Positions 42,014 through 51,918 of a stretch of 64,000 nucleotides of DNA are shown here, one piece after another. The stretch comes from JBDRMV01 sp043825615 (GTDB lineage Bacteria; CG03). How positions within the stretch are numbered: the first letter of the stretch is position 1; every line of letters begins with the position of its first letter. The stretch is taken from assembly GCA_043825615.1 (NCBI GenBank), contig JBDRRS010000008.1, forward strand, positions 20,459-84,458, given 5' to 3'. Under the pieces are notes generated by a model. The model did not search any database. It saw only the letters and a program-made list of their open reading frames with translations, and was not told the origin of the DNA. The position numbers and the translations under genes were made by a program.

Positions 42014-43378
42014 ATGAAGGAATATAAAAGCATAAGGAGCGTTCAGGGGCCGCTCATCAGGGTATGGGATATTGAAAATGTGGGCTATTCCGAAGTCGCT
42101 TCCGTCCGGCTCAGGGACGGCCGCAAGCGCATGGGTAAGGTTCTTGATGTTTCGCGGGAAAGCGCGCTGGTTCAGCTTTTTGAAGGGACGGAGGGAATTG
42201 ACGTTGAAGGCGCGGGCGTTTCTTTTTTGGGGAAGACGCTGCATTTCGGCGTTTCCGAGGAAATGCTCGGCAGGGTTTTTGACGGTGTCGGCCGCCCGAT
42301 AGACGGCGGCGGAGATGTGATTGCGGAGAAGCAGCTGGATATAGACGGCGCTCCGTTAAATCCTTACGCGAGGGCGTATCCCGAGGAATTTATACAAACC
42401 GGCGTTTCCGCCATCGATGCCATGACAACGCTTGTCAGGGGGCAGAAACTCCCGATTTTTTCCGGCTCCGGTCTCCCACACAACGAGCTTGCCGCTCAGA
42501 TAGCGAGGCAGGCGTGTGTCGTCGGCAGGGAAGAAAAATTCTCAGTCGTTTTCGCCGCGATGGGTATCACTTTTGAGGAAGCGCAGTTTTTTCAGAAAGA
42601 CCTCGCAAGGACCGGCGCGCTTGAACGGAGCGTTCTTTTTATAAATCTGGCGGATGACCCCGCTATTGAAAGAATTGCGACACCGCGCGTGGCTCTGACA
42701 GCGGCGGAATATCTTGCTTTTGAAAAAGACCATCACGTTCTCGTTATTCTGACGGATATGACGAACTACTGCGACGCCCTTCGGGAAATTTCCGCAGCGA
42801 GAAAGGAAATTCCCGGACGCCGCGGTTACCCGGGTTATATGTACACCGACCTCGCCACTGTTTATGAAAGAGCCGGAAGAGTTAAGGGGAAAAAGGGTTC
42901 CATAACGCAGATTCCGATTCTTACAATGCCGGAGGACGACAAAACCCATCCGATTCCGGATTTGACGGGCTACATTACGGAGGGACAGGTGATTCTTTCA
43001 AGAGCGCTGAACAGGAAAGGGATTTACCCGCCGATAGACGTTCTTCCGTCCCTTTCGCGGTTAAAGGAAAAGGGAATAGGGGAAGGCAAAACCCGCGCCG
43101 ACCACGGCAACGTTACGGCGCAGCTTTTTGCCTGTTACGCCCGCGGGAAGGAGGCGAAGGAACTTGCGCTGATACTGGGGGAAGCATCTCTGACGGAAGA
43201 GGATGGCCGCTTTGTAAGGTTTGCGGACGAGTTTGAATTGAAATTTGTAAAACAGTCGATTTTTGAGTCCAGGACCCTGCAAGAGACGCTTGACATAGGA
43301 TGGGAACTTCTTAAAGCAATTCCCCGAAAAGAACTGAAGCGGGTCAAGGACGAAGAAATCGAGAAATATATGAAATGA
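42014..43378 (+). CDS. ntpB: V-type ATPase non-catalytic subunit B
   Basis: The 454-residue protein aligns with V-ATPase B. It lacks a real P-loop: [20 protein letters not shown] is the typical degenerate B-subunit motif. Other family features are [34 protein letters not shown] region and [11 protein letters not shown]. It alternates with A in the head hexamer. Excellent AAAGGAG site. It is separated from the A gene by an insertion but remains coupled to D by a four-base overlap. Confidence 0.96.
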   Translation: MKEYKSIRSVQGPLIRVWDIENVGYSEVASVRLRDGRKRMGKVLDVSRESALVQLFEGTEGIDVEGAGVSFLGKTLHFGVSEEMLGRVFDGVGRPIDGGGDVIAEKQLDIDGAPLNPYARAYPEEFIQTGVSAIDAMTTLVRGQKLPIFSGSGLPHNELAAQIARQACVVGREEKFSVVFAAMGITFEEAQFFQKDLARTGALERSVLFINLADDPAIERIATPRVALTAAEYLAFEKDHHVLVILTDMTNYCDALREISAARKEIPGRRGYPGYMYTDLATVYERAGRVKGKKGSITQIPILTMPEDDKTHPIPDLTGYITEGQVILSRALNRKGIYPPIDVLPSLSRLKEKGIGEGKTRADHGNVTAQLFACYARGKEAKELALILGEASLTEEDGRFVRFADEFELKFVKQSIFESRTLQETLDIGWELLKAIPRKELKRVKDEEIEKYMK

Positions 43379-43995
43379 GAATTAACGTAAATCCGACGAG
43401 AATGGAAATGCAGCGGCTGAAGAAGTCGCTTGCTTTGGCCAGGCGCGGCTGGAAACTCCTCAAGGACAAGCAGGATGAATTGATGCGCATTTTTCTTGAA
43501 AAGAAAGACGAATTTTTTAAAAAGTATCATGAAGTCACCGGTGAAATGAACAACGTTTTCTCCCTCGCCCTTTTAGGCGAAGGTTTCCTATCGGAAAAAA
43601 GGGCGGCCTCCCTCGCCGGATTGTCCGACGCATCCGTCTCGCTTTCAAAAAGCGTAAAAATGCTTTTCAACATCAGAATACCTGAGTTTCAACTAAAACA
43701 AACGGGGGAGTGTTGCAATTATGAACCGGCGGAAAGCGTTTTTTACTGGGACGAAGCCGTTAGGAGAGTATGGGAAATGCTTGGCCGGATTGTTTTCGCC
43801 GGCGGCCTCCTGTTTGAGATGCAGGAACTCTGCCGCGAGATTGCTTCGACCAGAAGAAGAGTAAACTCGCTGGAATATATTATGATTCCGAACTTGCACG
43901 AAACGATTAAATATATTAATTTTAAACTTGAAGAAATGGAACGCTCGAATACAGTCCGCCTTATGAAAGTAAAAGACCTTGTTCGGAGTCACTAA
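43375..43995 (+). CDS. ntpD: V-type ATPase subunit D, central rotor stalk
   Basis: The 206 residues start [22 protein letters not shown], the conserved D-subunit N-terminus, and form two long antiparallel helices with [22 protein letters not shown] at the C-terminal end. It links the catalytic head to the membrane rotor. The ATG overlaps the ntpB stop. Confidence 0.95.
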   Translation: MRINVNPTRMEMQRLKKSLALARRGWKLLKDKQDELMRIFLEKKDEFFKKYHEVTGEMNNVFSLALLGEGFLSEKRAASLAGLSDASVSLSKSVKMLFNIRIPEFQLKQTGECCNYEPAESVFYWDEAVRRVWEMLGRIVFAGGLLFEMQELCREIASTRRRVNSLEYIMIPNLHETIKYINFKLEEMERSNTVRLMKVKDLVRSH

Positions 43996-43998
43996 AAA

Positions 43999-45165
43999 AT
44001 GAAAAAATTGAAAATCGTAAAGAGAATGCAAAAATTGGAAGTAAATAAACGGCAGTTTAATGATTTGATAAGGATTATCGAAGGCATGCACGAATACAAC
44101 GTGCTCACTTACCAGGCAAACCGCCGTCGCCAGCTTTACAGACTTATTGTTAATGAGGCGACGAATTTGATGAAAACAAGAGTCGGTTCCCTGATGCTTT
44201 TTAACTCAAAAACGGGAAAACTTGAAATTGTCGCGGCGCGAGGGCTTTCAGAAAAAGTGGTAAAAAGCACTTCGCTGAAACCGGGGGAGGGCATTGCCGG
44301 CAAGGTCTTTGAAAGCGGCCAAGCGATTTTCTGCGAGGACATAGAAAAGGATACGAGGTTCAAAAGAAGAAGTCACGTTAAATATTATTCAAAAAGTTTT
44401 GTTGCCGTTCCCCTTAAAATCAGAGGGGATATCGTCGGCGTTCTGAATATAAACAACAAAGAATCAAGAAACCCCTTTGCCGTTGAAGAAATGAAAATCC
44501 TCACGATTATCGCGGATGAGGCGGCAATGACCATTGAAAATCAGAATCTTCTGCGCCGGCTGGAGGGCGCCTACATCGATACGGTTCAAACGCTTGCCAA
44601 GGTTCTGGACGAGAGGATTCCTTCCACCAGGGGACATTCAGGGAGGGTCGCCGACCTTGCCTCGCGACTCGGCATGCGGCTGCGTTTAGACAGGGAAAGT
44701 TTGGAGATGTTGAGAAATGCCGCGCTGATACACGACATCGGCAAAATCGGAATCCCTGACAGAATTCTGCTCAAGCCGTCTTCTTTGAATTTAAAAGAGA
44801 AAAAAATTATCCAGCGCCATCCCAAAGTCGGCAGCGATGTTATCGGTTTCTCGGAATTTTTTAACAAATTCGTCCCGATAATTACATTTCATCACGAGTG
44901 GTATAACGGCAAGGGCTATCCCCTTGGCCTAAAGGGCGACCGGATTCCGTTAGGGGCAAGAATTATTGCGGTCTGCGACGCGTGGGATGCGATGGTTTCG
45001 ACAAGGCCGTATCGCGGAGCAATGGCAAAAAAAGCAGCGGTTGCGGAAATTCTAAAGGGAAGCGGCAGCCAGTTCGACCCGAAAATAGCAGAAGAATTCC
45101 TGAAAATGTTTCACGTTACTATAACTCGTTTAGGCAGGGGGTCTTCCAACAGGGTAAAAATATGA
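43999..45165 (+). CDS. GAF-HD-GYP cyclic-di-GMP phosphodiesterase
   Basis: The 388 residues include an N-terminal helix, a GAF domain (about 50-190) and an HD-GYP domain with HDIGKIGIPD, HHEWYNGKGYP and CDAWDAM. All HD and GYP signature residues are present, so hydrolysis of cyclic-di-GMP or a related cyclic dinucleotide is plausible. It begins three bases after ntpD, so it may be co-transcribed with the ATPase, and overlaps the next gene by four bases. Confidence 0.92.
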   Translation: MKKLKIVKRMQKLEVNKRQFNDLIRIIEGMHEYNVLTYQANRRRQLYRLIVNEATNLMKTRVGSLMLFNSKTGKLEIVAARGLSEKVVKSTSLKPGEGIAGKVFESGQAIFCEDIEKDTRFKRRSHVKYYSKSFVAVPLKIRGDIVGVLNINNKESRNPFAVEEMKILTIIADEAAMTIENQNLLRRLEGAYIDTVQTLAKVLDERIPSTRGHSGRVADLASRLGMRLRLDRESLEMLRNAALIHDIGKIGIPDRILLKPSSLNLKEKKIIQRHPKVGSDVIGFSEFFNKFVPIITFHHEWYNGKGYPLGLKGDRIPLGARIIAVCDAWDAMVSTRPYRGAMAKKAAVAEILKGSGSQFDPKIAEEFLKMFHVTITRLGRGSSNRVKI

Positions 45166-45857
45166 GAGAACTGAAAGTTGTTGCCACACCCATAGGTTGT
45201 CTTACGGATATAACAAAGCGGGCCAGGCAAACGCTGTTTGAAGCGGATGCCATAGTATGCGAAAACAAAAGAATCTGCAGGAAATTGCTATCGGCGCTGG
45301 GTATAAAAGGCAAATTTATTATACAGTATTCCGCAGACAGCCCGGAAAAGGCCGTGAACGTTCTTACGAGAGTCGGGAATGCGGAAAAATGCGTCTTTGT
45401 AACTTCGGCGGGGACGCCGCTAATATCGGATCCCGGTCATCTGCTTGTAAAAAAAGCAAGAGAACTGAAAATAAATGTGTCTCCCGTTCCGGGGGCGACC
45501 GCACCGGCGGCGGCTTTAAGCGTCTGTCCTTATAAAATAAAGGACTTTGTTTTTGCGGGGTTTTTGCCGAAGAGTTCGGGGAAGATTAAGAGAGTCCTTG
45601 AAAAATATTTTGAAATTGGTGTTCCCGTCGTGGCGCTGACAACAAAAAGAGAAGTCCGTAAAACAGCGCGGATTTTATGCGCCGGTTTCAGATGCAGCGG
45701 AATTTTTTTGGCGAGGGAAATGACGAAAGTGCATGAAGAATACCGTTCTTTCGGTACGCCTGCGGAATTTTCTGAATGGGCGGAAAGAGACGTTAAAGGA
45801 GAAATTACTCTTGTGATTGTTCCTGAGGCAAAAGGGATAGTTGGGGACAGGTCTTGA
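45162..45857 (+). CDS. rsmI: RsmI-like rRNA 2'-O-methyltransferase, divergent motifs
   Basis: Starting at ATG 45162 (ATGA overlap; upstream in-frame codons lie in the GAF-HD-GYP gene), the protein has 231 residues. It shows the tetrapyrrole-methylase-like fold of RsmI: VVATPIGCLTDITKRA, SAGTPLISDPGHLLVKKA and PVPGATAPAAALS. Canonical PIGNL is PIGCL and canonical EDTR is ENKR here, and the C-terminal helical domain is shortened. It would methylate C1402 of 16S rRNA if the changes are tolerated. Confidence 0.82.
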   Translation: MRELKVVATPIGCLTDITKRARQTLFEADAIVCENKRICRKLLSALGIKGKFIIQYSADSPEKAVNVLTRVGNAEKCVFVTSAGTPLISDPGHLLVKKARELKINVSPVPGATAPAAALSVCPYKIKDFVFAGFLPKSSGKIKRVLEKYFEIGVPVVALTTKREVRKTARILCAGFRCSGIFLAREMTKVHEEYRSFGTPAEFSEWAERDVKGEITLVIVPEAKGIVGDRS

Positions 45858-45876
45858 AAAGCCATGTCCCCTTCCA
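45841..45876. repeat. GGGGAC palindrome, copy at rsmI end
   Basis: GGGGACA and TGTCCCC arms flank a 15-base loop, followed by CTTCCAT. The same arms and CTTCCAT tail recur at 50313-50338, so this is a dispersed REP-like element. It overlaps the last codons of the RsmI-like gene. Confidence 0.6.
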
Positions 45877-45882
45877 TATGTT

Positions 45883-48147
45883 ATGAAAAAATCGTCCGGC
45901 TTTTTTAAAAAATTTGCGTTAATTATGATTTTCATCAGCGTAATCCCTCTTGCAGTAATGGGCATCAGGGCAATCCTGATGAACAGGGACCTTTCCAGGA
46001 ATGTTGAGGAGATTTCTTCGGATTCCCTCGCCACTTCGATTCTTGACAAGCAAAACCATCTTTCAATGTGGATGGCGGATTTCATTGACGACTATTTTTC
46101 GAATATTCTCCAGAACATTTCAATCGTGGTGGACGGCTTAAGACGTCCCGACCTGACGAACCGGCAGAGAAAAAGGGTTGTTGAAGCCACGTATGCAACC
46201 ACGCGGGAATTCGTGGCGATTGCCGTCTATGAAAATTCGGGGAAACCTGCATTTTCTGCTCCTCCGGAATGGGGATTCAACAGGGAAGTGATGGCAAAAT
46301 TGTCCGAAGGTCTTTTGCCGGGCAAATTCGCAACCGGCGATGTCCGTTTTTACGGGGAATTTCCGATTATTGATTATGTGTACTGTTTCGGAAAATCGCG
46401 GTTCGTTTACGCCGTGTTGAACATGGACCGTCTCCTCAAGAAGATTAAGGATGCCCCCTCCTCCGCCGGCGAGGAAATTTTTGTCATCTCGGGTTCCGGA
46501 AAAATTATTCTGCATTCCGACAGAGAAAAAATGCTTGAACAGAAAAACATCGGTTTTCTCCCGTTTATCAAGGGTTTTATCGCTTCTTCCATCCCCACAA
46601 GTTCGGAGTTTAACGGGATAAACAACATCCCGATGATAGGCGCCATCAGCGGCGCCATGACGACCGGCTGGGGAATTGTCGTCTGGCAGACGAAGTCAAC
46701 CGCCTACGCTCCGGTCGCCAGGGTCAAGACCAGTATCAAGGAATTTTCCGGCAATCTTCTCCGGTACACTTATTTGCAGATAATTGCAATTTCGTTGATC
46801 GCTTTTTTTCTGGCATTTTATCTTGCTAAAAGCATCTCGCGTCCGCTGCTTGATCTGAGTAGAGGGGCGACGCGGGTTGCCGGAAGGGACTTTTCGTCGC
46901 CGGTGAGAGTCAAATCAAAAGACGAAATCGGCGACCTGGCGGATGTTTTTAATTCCATGATGGAAGAAATGAAAAAATACGACCAGATGCAGGCGGACAA
47001 ACTTGACGCGCTGGTTTTTTCAATCAAAGACGGTCTTGTTATGATAGACCACAGCGAAAAGATTATTCTCGCGAATGAAATGGCGCGCGGTATTTTATCG
47101 CTGGGGGAGGAGTGTATAGGAAATTTTATTCAGGCCGCGGTGGGTAATCAGGTTGCCCGCCTGGCTTTTGCGGAACTCCGCGCGGGGAAAAATGAAAATG
47201 AAAGGATTGAGATGGACCTTTCCCATGATGATATGCCGAAATTTTATGAAGCGAACAAATATTCGGTAACTTCCCGAAACGGCGTTGCGCTGGGCAGTAT
47301 TATAACTTTGAGAGACATAACGCTTGAGAAAGAACTGGCAAAAATGAAGGAGGACTTTCTCCATTCCATCACGCATGATTTGAGAAGCCCGATGACTTCG
47401 ATACGCGGTTTTCTTGAAATCCTGATAGACGGTAGCGCCGGAGAGCTGAATGAGGATCAGATAAATTTTCTGAAAATAATGGATGAGTCCTCGGAAAAAC
47501 TGCTCACAATGATTAACAACCTCCTTGATGTTTCAAAACTTGAGGCGGGAAAGATGGTTCTGAATCTCGGAGAGGTTGACGTTAATAAACTTGCGCACGG
47601 CATTGTTGATTTCTTTTATCCTCAGGCGAAAAGCATGAAAGTGAATCTCTCTTTTAAGGAAGCGGCCGGCGCGGTTTCGGTTCCGGCGGACGAGAATCTC
47701 ATTGAAAGAGTTGTTACGAATCTTGTGTCCAATGCAATGAAATTTACATCCCCCGGCGGGTCGGTTACCGTTACCGCAAAGGACGAATATCCGGAAGAAG
47801 GTAAAATTTATTTGGAGGTGGCGGATACGGGCAAGGGAATACCGAAGGAGGAAATCGGAAAGGTCTTTGAAAAGTTTCATCAGGTTTCCGACACGGCGCT
47901 GAAAAAAACAGGGACGGGTCTGGGCCTTACCGTCTGCAAATATATAGTGGAAACGCATTTAGGTAAAATCTGGGCCGAATCCGATTTCGGCGAAGGTTCT
48001 GTCTTTTGTTTCTGGATTCCGAAGGACCTTTTTAAAGAAAATGGGGAAGTCAAAAGAAAATCAAAAATGAAAAATGACCCCGAGAAAATCAAAGATTTTC
48101 CGGGACTAAGTCCTCGGAATTTCTTTGAAATTCCAGAGGGAAAATGA
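45883..48147 (+). CDS. Membrane histidine kinase with extracytoplasmic sensor, HAMP and PAS
   Basis: From ATG 45883 the protein has 754 residues. One membrane segment near the start (FALIMIFISVIPLAVMGIRAI), a roughly 260-residue Cache-like periplasmic domain, a second membrane segment (YLQIIAISLIAFFLAFYLA), HAMP (SRPLLDLSRGATRVAGRDF), PAS, HisKA with HSITHDLRSPMTSIRG and HATPase with GTGLGLTVCKYIV. A complete sensor kinase of unknown signal. An upstream TTG 45841 would begin within a palindrome. It overlaps the LysM gene by four bases. Confidence 0.92.
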   Translation: MKKSSGFFKKFALIMIFISVIPLAVMGIRAILMNRDLSRNVEEISSDSLATSILDKQNHLSMWMADFIDDYFSNILQNISIVVDGLRRPDLTNRQRKRVVEATYATTREFVAIAVYENSGKPAFSAPPEWGFNREVMAKLSEGLLPGKFATGDVRFYGEFPIIDYVYCFGKSRFVYAVLNMDRLLKKIKDAPSSAGEEIFVISGSGKIILHSDREKMLEQKNIGFLPFIKGFIASSIPTSSEFNGINNIPMIGAISGAMTTGWGIVVWQTKSTAYAPVARVKTSIKEFSGNLLRYTYLQIIAISLIAFFLAFYLAKSISRPLLDLSRGATRVAGRDFSSPVRVKSKDEIGDLADVFNSMMEEMKKYDQMQADKLDALVFSIKDGLVMIDHSEKIILANEMARGILSLGEECIGNFIQAAVGNQVARLAFAELRAGKNENERIEMDLSHDDMPKFYEANKYSVTSRNGVALGSIITLRDITLEKELAKMKEDFLHSITHDLRSPMTSIRGFLEILIDGSAGELNEDQINFLKIMDESSEKLLTMINNLLDVSKLEAGKMVLNLGEVDVNKLAHGIVDFFYPQAKSMKVNLSFKEAAGAVSVPADENLIERVVTNLVSNAMKFTSPGGSVTVTAKDEYPEEGKIYLEVADTGKGIPKEEIGKVFEKFHQVSDTALKKTGTGLGLTVCKYIVETHLGKIWAESDFGEGSVFCFWIPKDLFKENGEVKRKSKMKNDPEKIKDFPGLSPRNFFEIPEGK

Positions 48148-49499
48148 AAAATGTCAATTTAATTATTTTCGTTTTAGTATTTGCATCCCTTTTTTTAAAT
48201 GCTCAGGAAGAAGAGGAAGAAGGTCTTCAGATGATAAGGGTCGTTCCCGGGGATACCCTCCACGGCGTAGCAGATCTCTATCTGAAGGACCCGTCAAGGT
48301 GGCCTGAGCTGCTGAAGTATAATGTTCTTAAAACAGGCGACCCTAATCTGATACATCCCGGTGATAAATTACTGGTCCCGGTAAAAGAAATAAAAAAGTC
48401 CATGCGCGCCGCCCACCTTATAAAGAAAGTAAAGAGAGTGGATTTCCGCGTTCGCGGGGAAACCGTCTTCAGGGATGCCGTCGTCAACCAGAAAATTTTC
48501 TACGAGGACGCCATAAGGACTTTCAGCGAATCGTATGCGACGATTCTATTCCCGTCAAAAGAAGTGACAAGAATTTCCCCCGACACCCTCGCTGTCATAA
48601 AACCCAGAGAAATGGAGCAGGAAGTGGGGCTGATAAGGGGGGAAATATATTTTTCAAAGACGAAGATTTTGACCGACTCGGCAGTCATTGAGCCGAAGTC
48701 GGACGGTTTGTTTAAGGCGAAGGTCTATAAGGACAAATCGGCGGAAATTGAGGTCTACGCCGGGAAGGTTGACGTCGTTGGCGCCGGGAAAAGAATAGAA
48801 TTAACAAAGGGTTTCGGTTCCAAAATCGAACTCGGGAAAGCCCCTCTGAACCCGCGGAAGATAGAGATGCCTTCAGGGGATGAAATTGCAAGAATGAAAA
48901 AAGAAATAACGCTTCCCGCTACTTTCCAGTTTAAAGCGGGGGATATTCAGAATTTAGGTGTTTTTAAACCGGAAGAAGTCGATCTGGAAAAGGAAATTAA
49001 GAAAGCAGTAAGAACCAAAAAAAAGATAGAATGTATCGAGATTTCGCTGGACGAGTATTTCTCACAGATTATTTTGGAGGGTTTCCCTCACGCTATTCAG
49101 TCGAAATTGAAAAAACTTCTCGACGGCAAATACTACTACAGGGTAAAGTACGCCGGGCAGAAAGGCGGGTATTCCGACGTCCAGAGTTTCGAGATAAACA
49201 GAACCCGCAGGGAAATAGAGGTTATAATTCTTTACCCGCCGGAGGACGTTAATGTTTACGACGAATTCATCGAGGTCAGGGGCTCCGCCAGCGGGGCTAT
49301 TGACAGAATTACAATCGATGCGACGAATGCGGAATTGAAGGAAGACGGCACCTTTGCGCAGATTATTTATCTTCCGAAAGGAAATCATGAAATCGAAATA
49401 CTGGCCCGGGATAAATTCGGAAACACGAGAAGATATACGAGAAGAGTAAAGAGAGTTACGGAACCCAAGGGGTTTTTCAGGAAAATTTTCGGGGGGTAG
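48144..49499 (+). CDS. Secreted LysM-FecR domain protein
   Basis: The 451 residues start with a signal peptide (LIIFVLVFASLFLNA), then a glutamate run, a LysM domain (VVPGDTLHGVADLYLKDPSRWPELL to HPGDKLLVP, about residues 30-85), a FecR domain (about 95-215) and a C-terminal Ig-like module (IEVRGSASGAIDRI). LysM would anchor it to peptidoglycan, with FecR in the periplasm. The ATG overlaps the kinase stop, so the two may share a signalling pathway. Confidence 0.85.
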   Translation: MKNVNLIIFVLVFASLFLNAQEEEEEGLQMIRVVPGDTLHGVADLYLKDPSRWPELLKYNVLKTGDPNLIHPGDKLLVPVKEIKKSMRAAHLIKKVKRVDFRVRGETVFRDAVVNQKIFYEDAIRTFSESYATILFPSKEVTRISPDTLAVIKPREMEQEVGLIRGEIYFSKTKILTDSAVIEPKSDGLFKAKVYKDKSAEIEVYAGKVDVVGAGKRIELTKGFGSKIELGKAPLNPRKIEMPSGDEIARMKKEITLPATFQFKAGDIQNLGVFKPEEVDLEKEIKKAVRTKKKIECIEISLDEYFSQIILEGFPHAIQSKLKKLLDGKYYYRVKYAGQKGGYSDVQSFEINRTRREIEVIILYPPEDVNVYDEFIEVRGSASGAIDRITIDATNAELKEDGTFAQIIYLPKGNHEIEILARDKFGNTRRYTRRVKRVTEPKGFFRKIFGG

Positions 49500-49510
49500 A
49501 GTTTGATATA

Positions 49511-50281
49511 ATGAAAATTTTATTAGCGGACGAGAATATAGACAGGAGATTTAAACTCAAGTTGATTTTCAGGAAATTTGACTGCCAGTTCTTTGAAGCG
49601 AGAAATTTTGACACCTCGCTGAAATTTCTGTCCGGTGAGAAACCCCGAATTTGTCTGATTGATTATTTTCTTTCGGGCTCCGCGCAGATGAGCATTTACG
49701 ATATATGCAGGGAGATTACCTCAAAGTTTTCTATTCCGGTCATCGTACTCCTGCCGAGAGAAATTGAGGTCTCAAACGTTGCTCCCGCCACGAAGTATTT
49801 GACGTTTCCGGAAACGGATGAGGCAAAGGAAAATTTGATAAGGTCTGCCGAACAGATGCTCGGGGCAAGGCTGCCGGTAAAAGAGATTACGGATGAGTTC
49901 AAAGCGGTAAAATTGAGAAAAATAATTATTGCCGATGATGACAATACGGTAAGAATTCTTCTGAAAACGCTGCTGAGGGCATATGATACGGAAGAAGCCG
50001 TCAACGGCCTGGAACTGAAGGAGAAAGTTCCCGTTTTTAAGCCGGACCTGGTGATAACGGATATTATTATGCCGGGGGTTTCCGGCTGGAAGGCAATCAG
50101 GGAAATTAAAGAAAATCCGGAATTTAAAAATATGCCCGTCATTTTTGCCTCCGGATTCGTCAAAGACAAGGAAATTTATGAAATGCACCGCCCGGCCGGG
50201 CCGACCGCTTTTCTGCTGAAGCCCTTTAAAAAAGCGCAGTTGTTTGATATTCTTCGGAAATTCTTTATTTTAGTGGAATAA
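49511..50281 (+). CDS. Tandem receiver-domain response regulator
   Basis: The 256 residues hold two receiver domains. The first (1-120) has ADEN and LIDYFLSG, so its phosphoacceptor is present but surroundings are degenerate and no KP motif is clear. The second (about 137-256) is canonical, with IADDDN, Asp in LVITDIIMPG and KPF. No output domain. It follows the kinase and LysM-FecR genes and is probably their partner. Confidence 0.88.
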   Translation: MKILLADENIDRRFKLKLIFRKFDCQFFEARNFDTSLKFLSGEKPRICLIDYFLSGSAQMSIYDICREITSKFSIPVIVLLPREIEVSNVAPATKYLTFPETDEAKENLIRSAEQMLGARLPVKEITDEFKAVKLRKIIIADDDNTVRILLKTLLRAYDTEEAVNGLELKEKVPVFKPDLVITDIIMPGVSGWKAIREIKENPEFKNMPVIFASGFVKDKEIYEMHRPAGPTAFLLKPFKKAQLFDILRKFFILVE

Positions 50282-50312
50282 ATTTGTATAATTAAATTTG
50301 CGCTTGAATGGT

Positions 50313-50338
50313 TGGGGACAGTTGTGTCCCCTTCCATC
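50313..50338. repeat. GGGGAC palindrome, copy before tRNA-Met
   Basis: GGGGACA-GT-TGTGTCCCC followed by CTTCCAT, matching the element at 45841. It lies between the response regulator and the tRNA pair. Confidence 0.6.
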
Positions 50339-50341
50339 AAT

Positions 50342-50414
50342 GGGCCCGTAGCTCAGTTGGTTAGAGCGTCGGACTCATAATCCGTTGGTCGTGGGTTCAA
50401 GTCCTACCGGGCCC
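50342..50414 (+). tRNA. tRNA with CAT anticodon (elongator Met, possibly Ile2)
   Basis: Acceptor stem GGGCCCG/CGGGCCC with a G-C first pair, anticodon loop CTCATAA and T arm GTGGG-TTCAAGT-CCTAC. The paired first position and lack of three G-C pairs in the anticodon stem argue against initiator tRNA. A lysidine-modified Ile2 tRNA cannot be excluded. The discriminator A is 50415. Confidence 0.9.
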
Positions 50415-50418
50415 AGTG

Positions 50419-50491
50419 GGGCACATAGCTCAGCTGGTTAGAGTGTTGCGTTCACATCGCAAAGGTCTCTGGTTCGAATCCAGATGTGCCC
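50419..50491 (+). tRNA. tRNA-Val (anticodon CAC)
   Basis: Acceptor GGGCACA/TGTGCCC, anticodon stem TTGCG/CGCAA around TTCACAT, and T arm TCTGG-TTCGAAT-CCAGA. It lies five bases after the CAT tRNA, so the two are made from one transcript. Discriminator A at 50492. Confidence 0.95.
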
Positions 50492-50515
50492 ATCAAAGCA
50501 AGAACGAGGATATGT

Positions 50516-51247
50516 GTGGATGAAATAATTAATTCCCTTGTGAAACTGCAGGAAATTGACAGCCGTTTGGATTCTTTTTCCGAAGAGATAAACGATACGC
50601 CGGAAAAAATCAGTCAAATCAGCGAAGAGATTAATCTAATCAATGAAAATCTGAAAAACACGGAAGAAAAATATAAGAATGGGGCTGTCAGGCAGAACTC
50701 TCTTGAAAACGACCTCCAGGCGCTCGAAGGCGAAATAAAAAAAATGCAGGTTGATTTGTACTCCGTCAAAACGAATGAAGCGTATAAAACGCTTAAGACG
50801 AGCATCGATGAAAAAAAAGCGAAGGTTTCTGAAATTGAAGACGAATTGCTTGCGCTGATGGACGGTGTTGAGGAGCAGAAAAAGTGTCTAAATAAGGAGA
50901 AAGTTGAATCGGCGGGCAAAACTGGGGAATTAAAGAATACTCAAAATGACCTTGAGCGGAGAAAAGAAGAATTGATTAAGCAGGTGACGGCCTTGAATTC
51001 GGAACGGGAGCTGTTCGTTGCCGAACTCCGGCGTGATGAAAAAAACATGGCAGCAATCGAAAAATACGAAAGAATAAGATACTCAAAAGGCGGCGTTGCC
51101 GTCGTGCTGCTGAACGAAAATAATTCCTGCAGCGGCTGCAACATGTTTCTGACAAAACAGAAGGTAAATGAGGTTGCCTCTTCCCGCCTGACTCTTTGCG
51201 ACAACTGCGGCAGGATTCTTTATTTAGATGGAAACCGGCAGGGGTAA
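50516..51247 (+). CDS. Coiled-coil zinc-ribbon protein (DUF164/CT398-like)
   Basis: The start is GTG 50516 with GAGGA just upstream (the frame stays open back into tRNA-Val but that is unlikely to be coding), giving 243 residues. Residues 1-190 are a long charged coiled coil and the end is a C4 zinc ribbon (CSGCN and CDNCG). The architecture matches the CT398/DUF164 family, which often lies near Nif3 or RNase H genes and may act in nucleic-acid or flagellar-type assembly. It overlaps the rnhA start by 20 bases. Confidence 0.82.
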   Translation: MDEIINSLVKLQEIDSRLDSFSEEINDTPEKISQISEEINLINENLKNTEEKYKNGAVRQNSLENDLQALEGEIKKMQVDLYSVKTNEAYKTLKTSIDEKKAKVSEIEDELLALMDGVEEQKKCLNKEKVESAGKTGELKNTQNDLERRKEELIKQVTALNSERELFVAELRRDEKNMAAIEKYERIRYSKGGVAVVLLNENNSCSGCNMFLTKQKVNEVASSRLTLCDNCGRILYLDGNRQG

Positions 51248-51860
51248 GAATACCCCGTCATCCGCCGCCCCGGGCGCGAAAGAGGTTCTTGAGTTTCTTG
51301 CGGAAAATCAGAGTTTCAGGGCTCTCTATAAAAAATTCCCGAATTTAAAAAAGGCAGGAGTCAGAAAAGTTCTTATTGGGGCAGGTTCCTGTTTCAAGAG
51401 TAAGATAAAAGAACGGAGAAATAAGCACCGGACACGTTTTACCTGTTATGTTGACGGAGCCGCGCAGCCGAACCCCGGACCCGCAGGCGCCGGCGCGGTT
51501 ATTTACAGGAATGCCGTAAAGGTGAAAGAAATCTCTAAATTTCTCGGCCGCAGAACAAATAATCAGGCCGAATATGAAGCGCTGGATATTGCTTTGGGAG
51601 AGGTTTTAAAAATTTTGGAAGAAAATTCGGCGGTTTCTTTTTTTTCGGATTCTCTTCTGCTTGTCAACCAGGTGACGGGCAGATGGAGGGTTAACGACGG
51701 AAATATTATTGTTCTGCTGGGAAAGGCAAGGAGAAAAATAAAAAGGATTTCTTCAAAAAAGTCGGTTAAGTTCAGCATAGAACATATAGACAGAAGAAAA
51801 AACAAAGAGGCGGATTCACTCTCGGTGCTTGCAATAAGACGGGAAAATTTGGTAGAATAG
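51228..51860 (+). CDS. rnhA: Ribonuclease HI with N-terminal extension
   Basis: Of 210 residues, about 60 form a basic N-terminal extension with a small helical region, and the rest is RNase HI. The four acidic residues are visible: YVDGAAQPNPGPAG, NNQAEYEAL, FFSDSLLLVNQ and HIDRRKNKEADSLS. The handle region is short. It degrades RNA in RNA-DNA hybrids. The extension lacks the usual hybrid-binding motif. Start ATG 51228. Confidence 0.9.
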   Translation: METGRGKNTPSSAAPGAKEVLEFLAENQSFRALYKKFPNLKKAGVRKVLIGAGSCFKSKIKERRNKHRTRFTCYVDGAAQPNPGPAGAGAVIYRNAVKVKEISKFLGRRTNNQAEYEALDIALGEVLKILEENSAVSFFSDSLLLVNQVTGRWRVNDGNIIVLLGKARRKIKRISSKKSVKFSIEHIDRRKNKEADSLSVLAIRRENLVE

Positions 51861-51891
51861 TTTCTTGCGTGTTGGTATACAGAAAGTACAG

Positions 51892-51918
51892 AAAAGAACC
51901 CGTTGCAGGGTTTCTTTT
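51892..51918 (+). terminator. Probable rho-independent terminator after rnhA
   Basis: AAAAGAACCC and GGGTTTCTTTT form a stem with one bulge around GTTGCA, ending in TTTCTTTT. It lies 31 bases after the rnhA stop. A separate CCCGCC-ACA-GGCGGG hairpin follows at 51949-51963. Confidence 0.6.

Noticed and set aside
42437..42520. Missing P-loop in ntpB as a defect
   Set aside because: The degenerate GSGLPHNE motif is normal in V-ATPase B subunits.
44982..45161. Longer start for the RsmI-like protein
   Set aside because: The added 60 residues overlap the HD-GYP coding region in another frame and precede the normal RsmI N-terminus.
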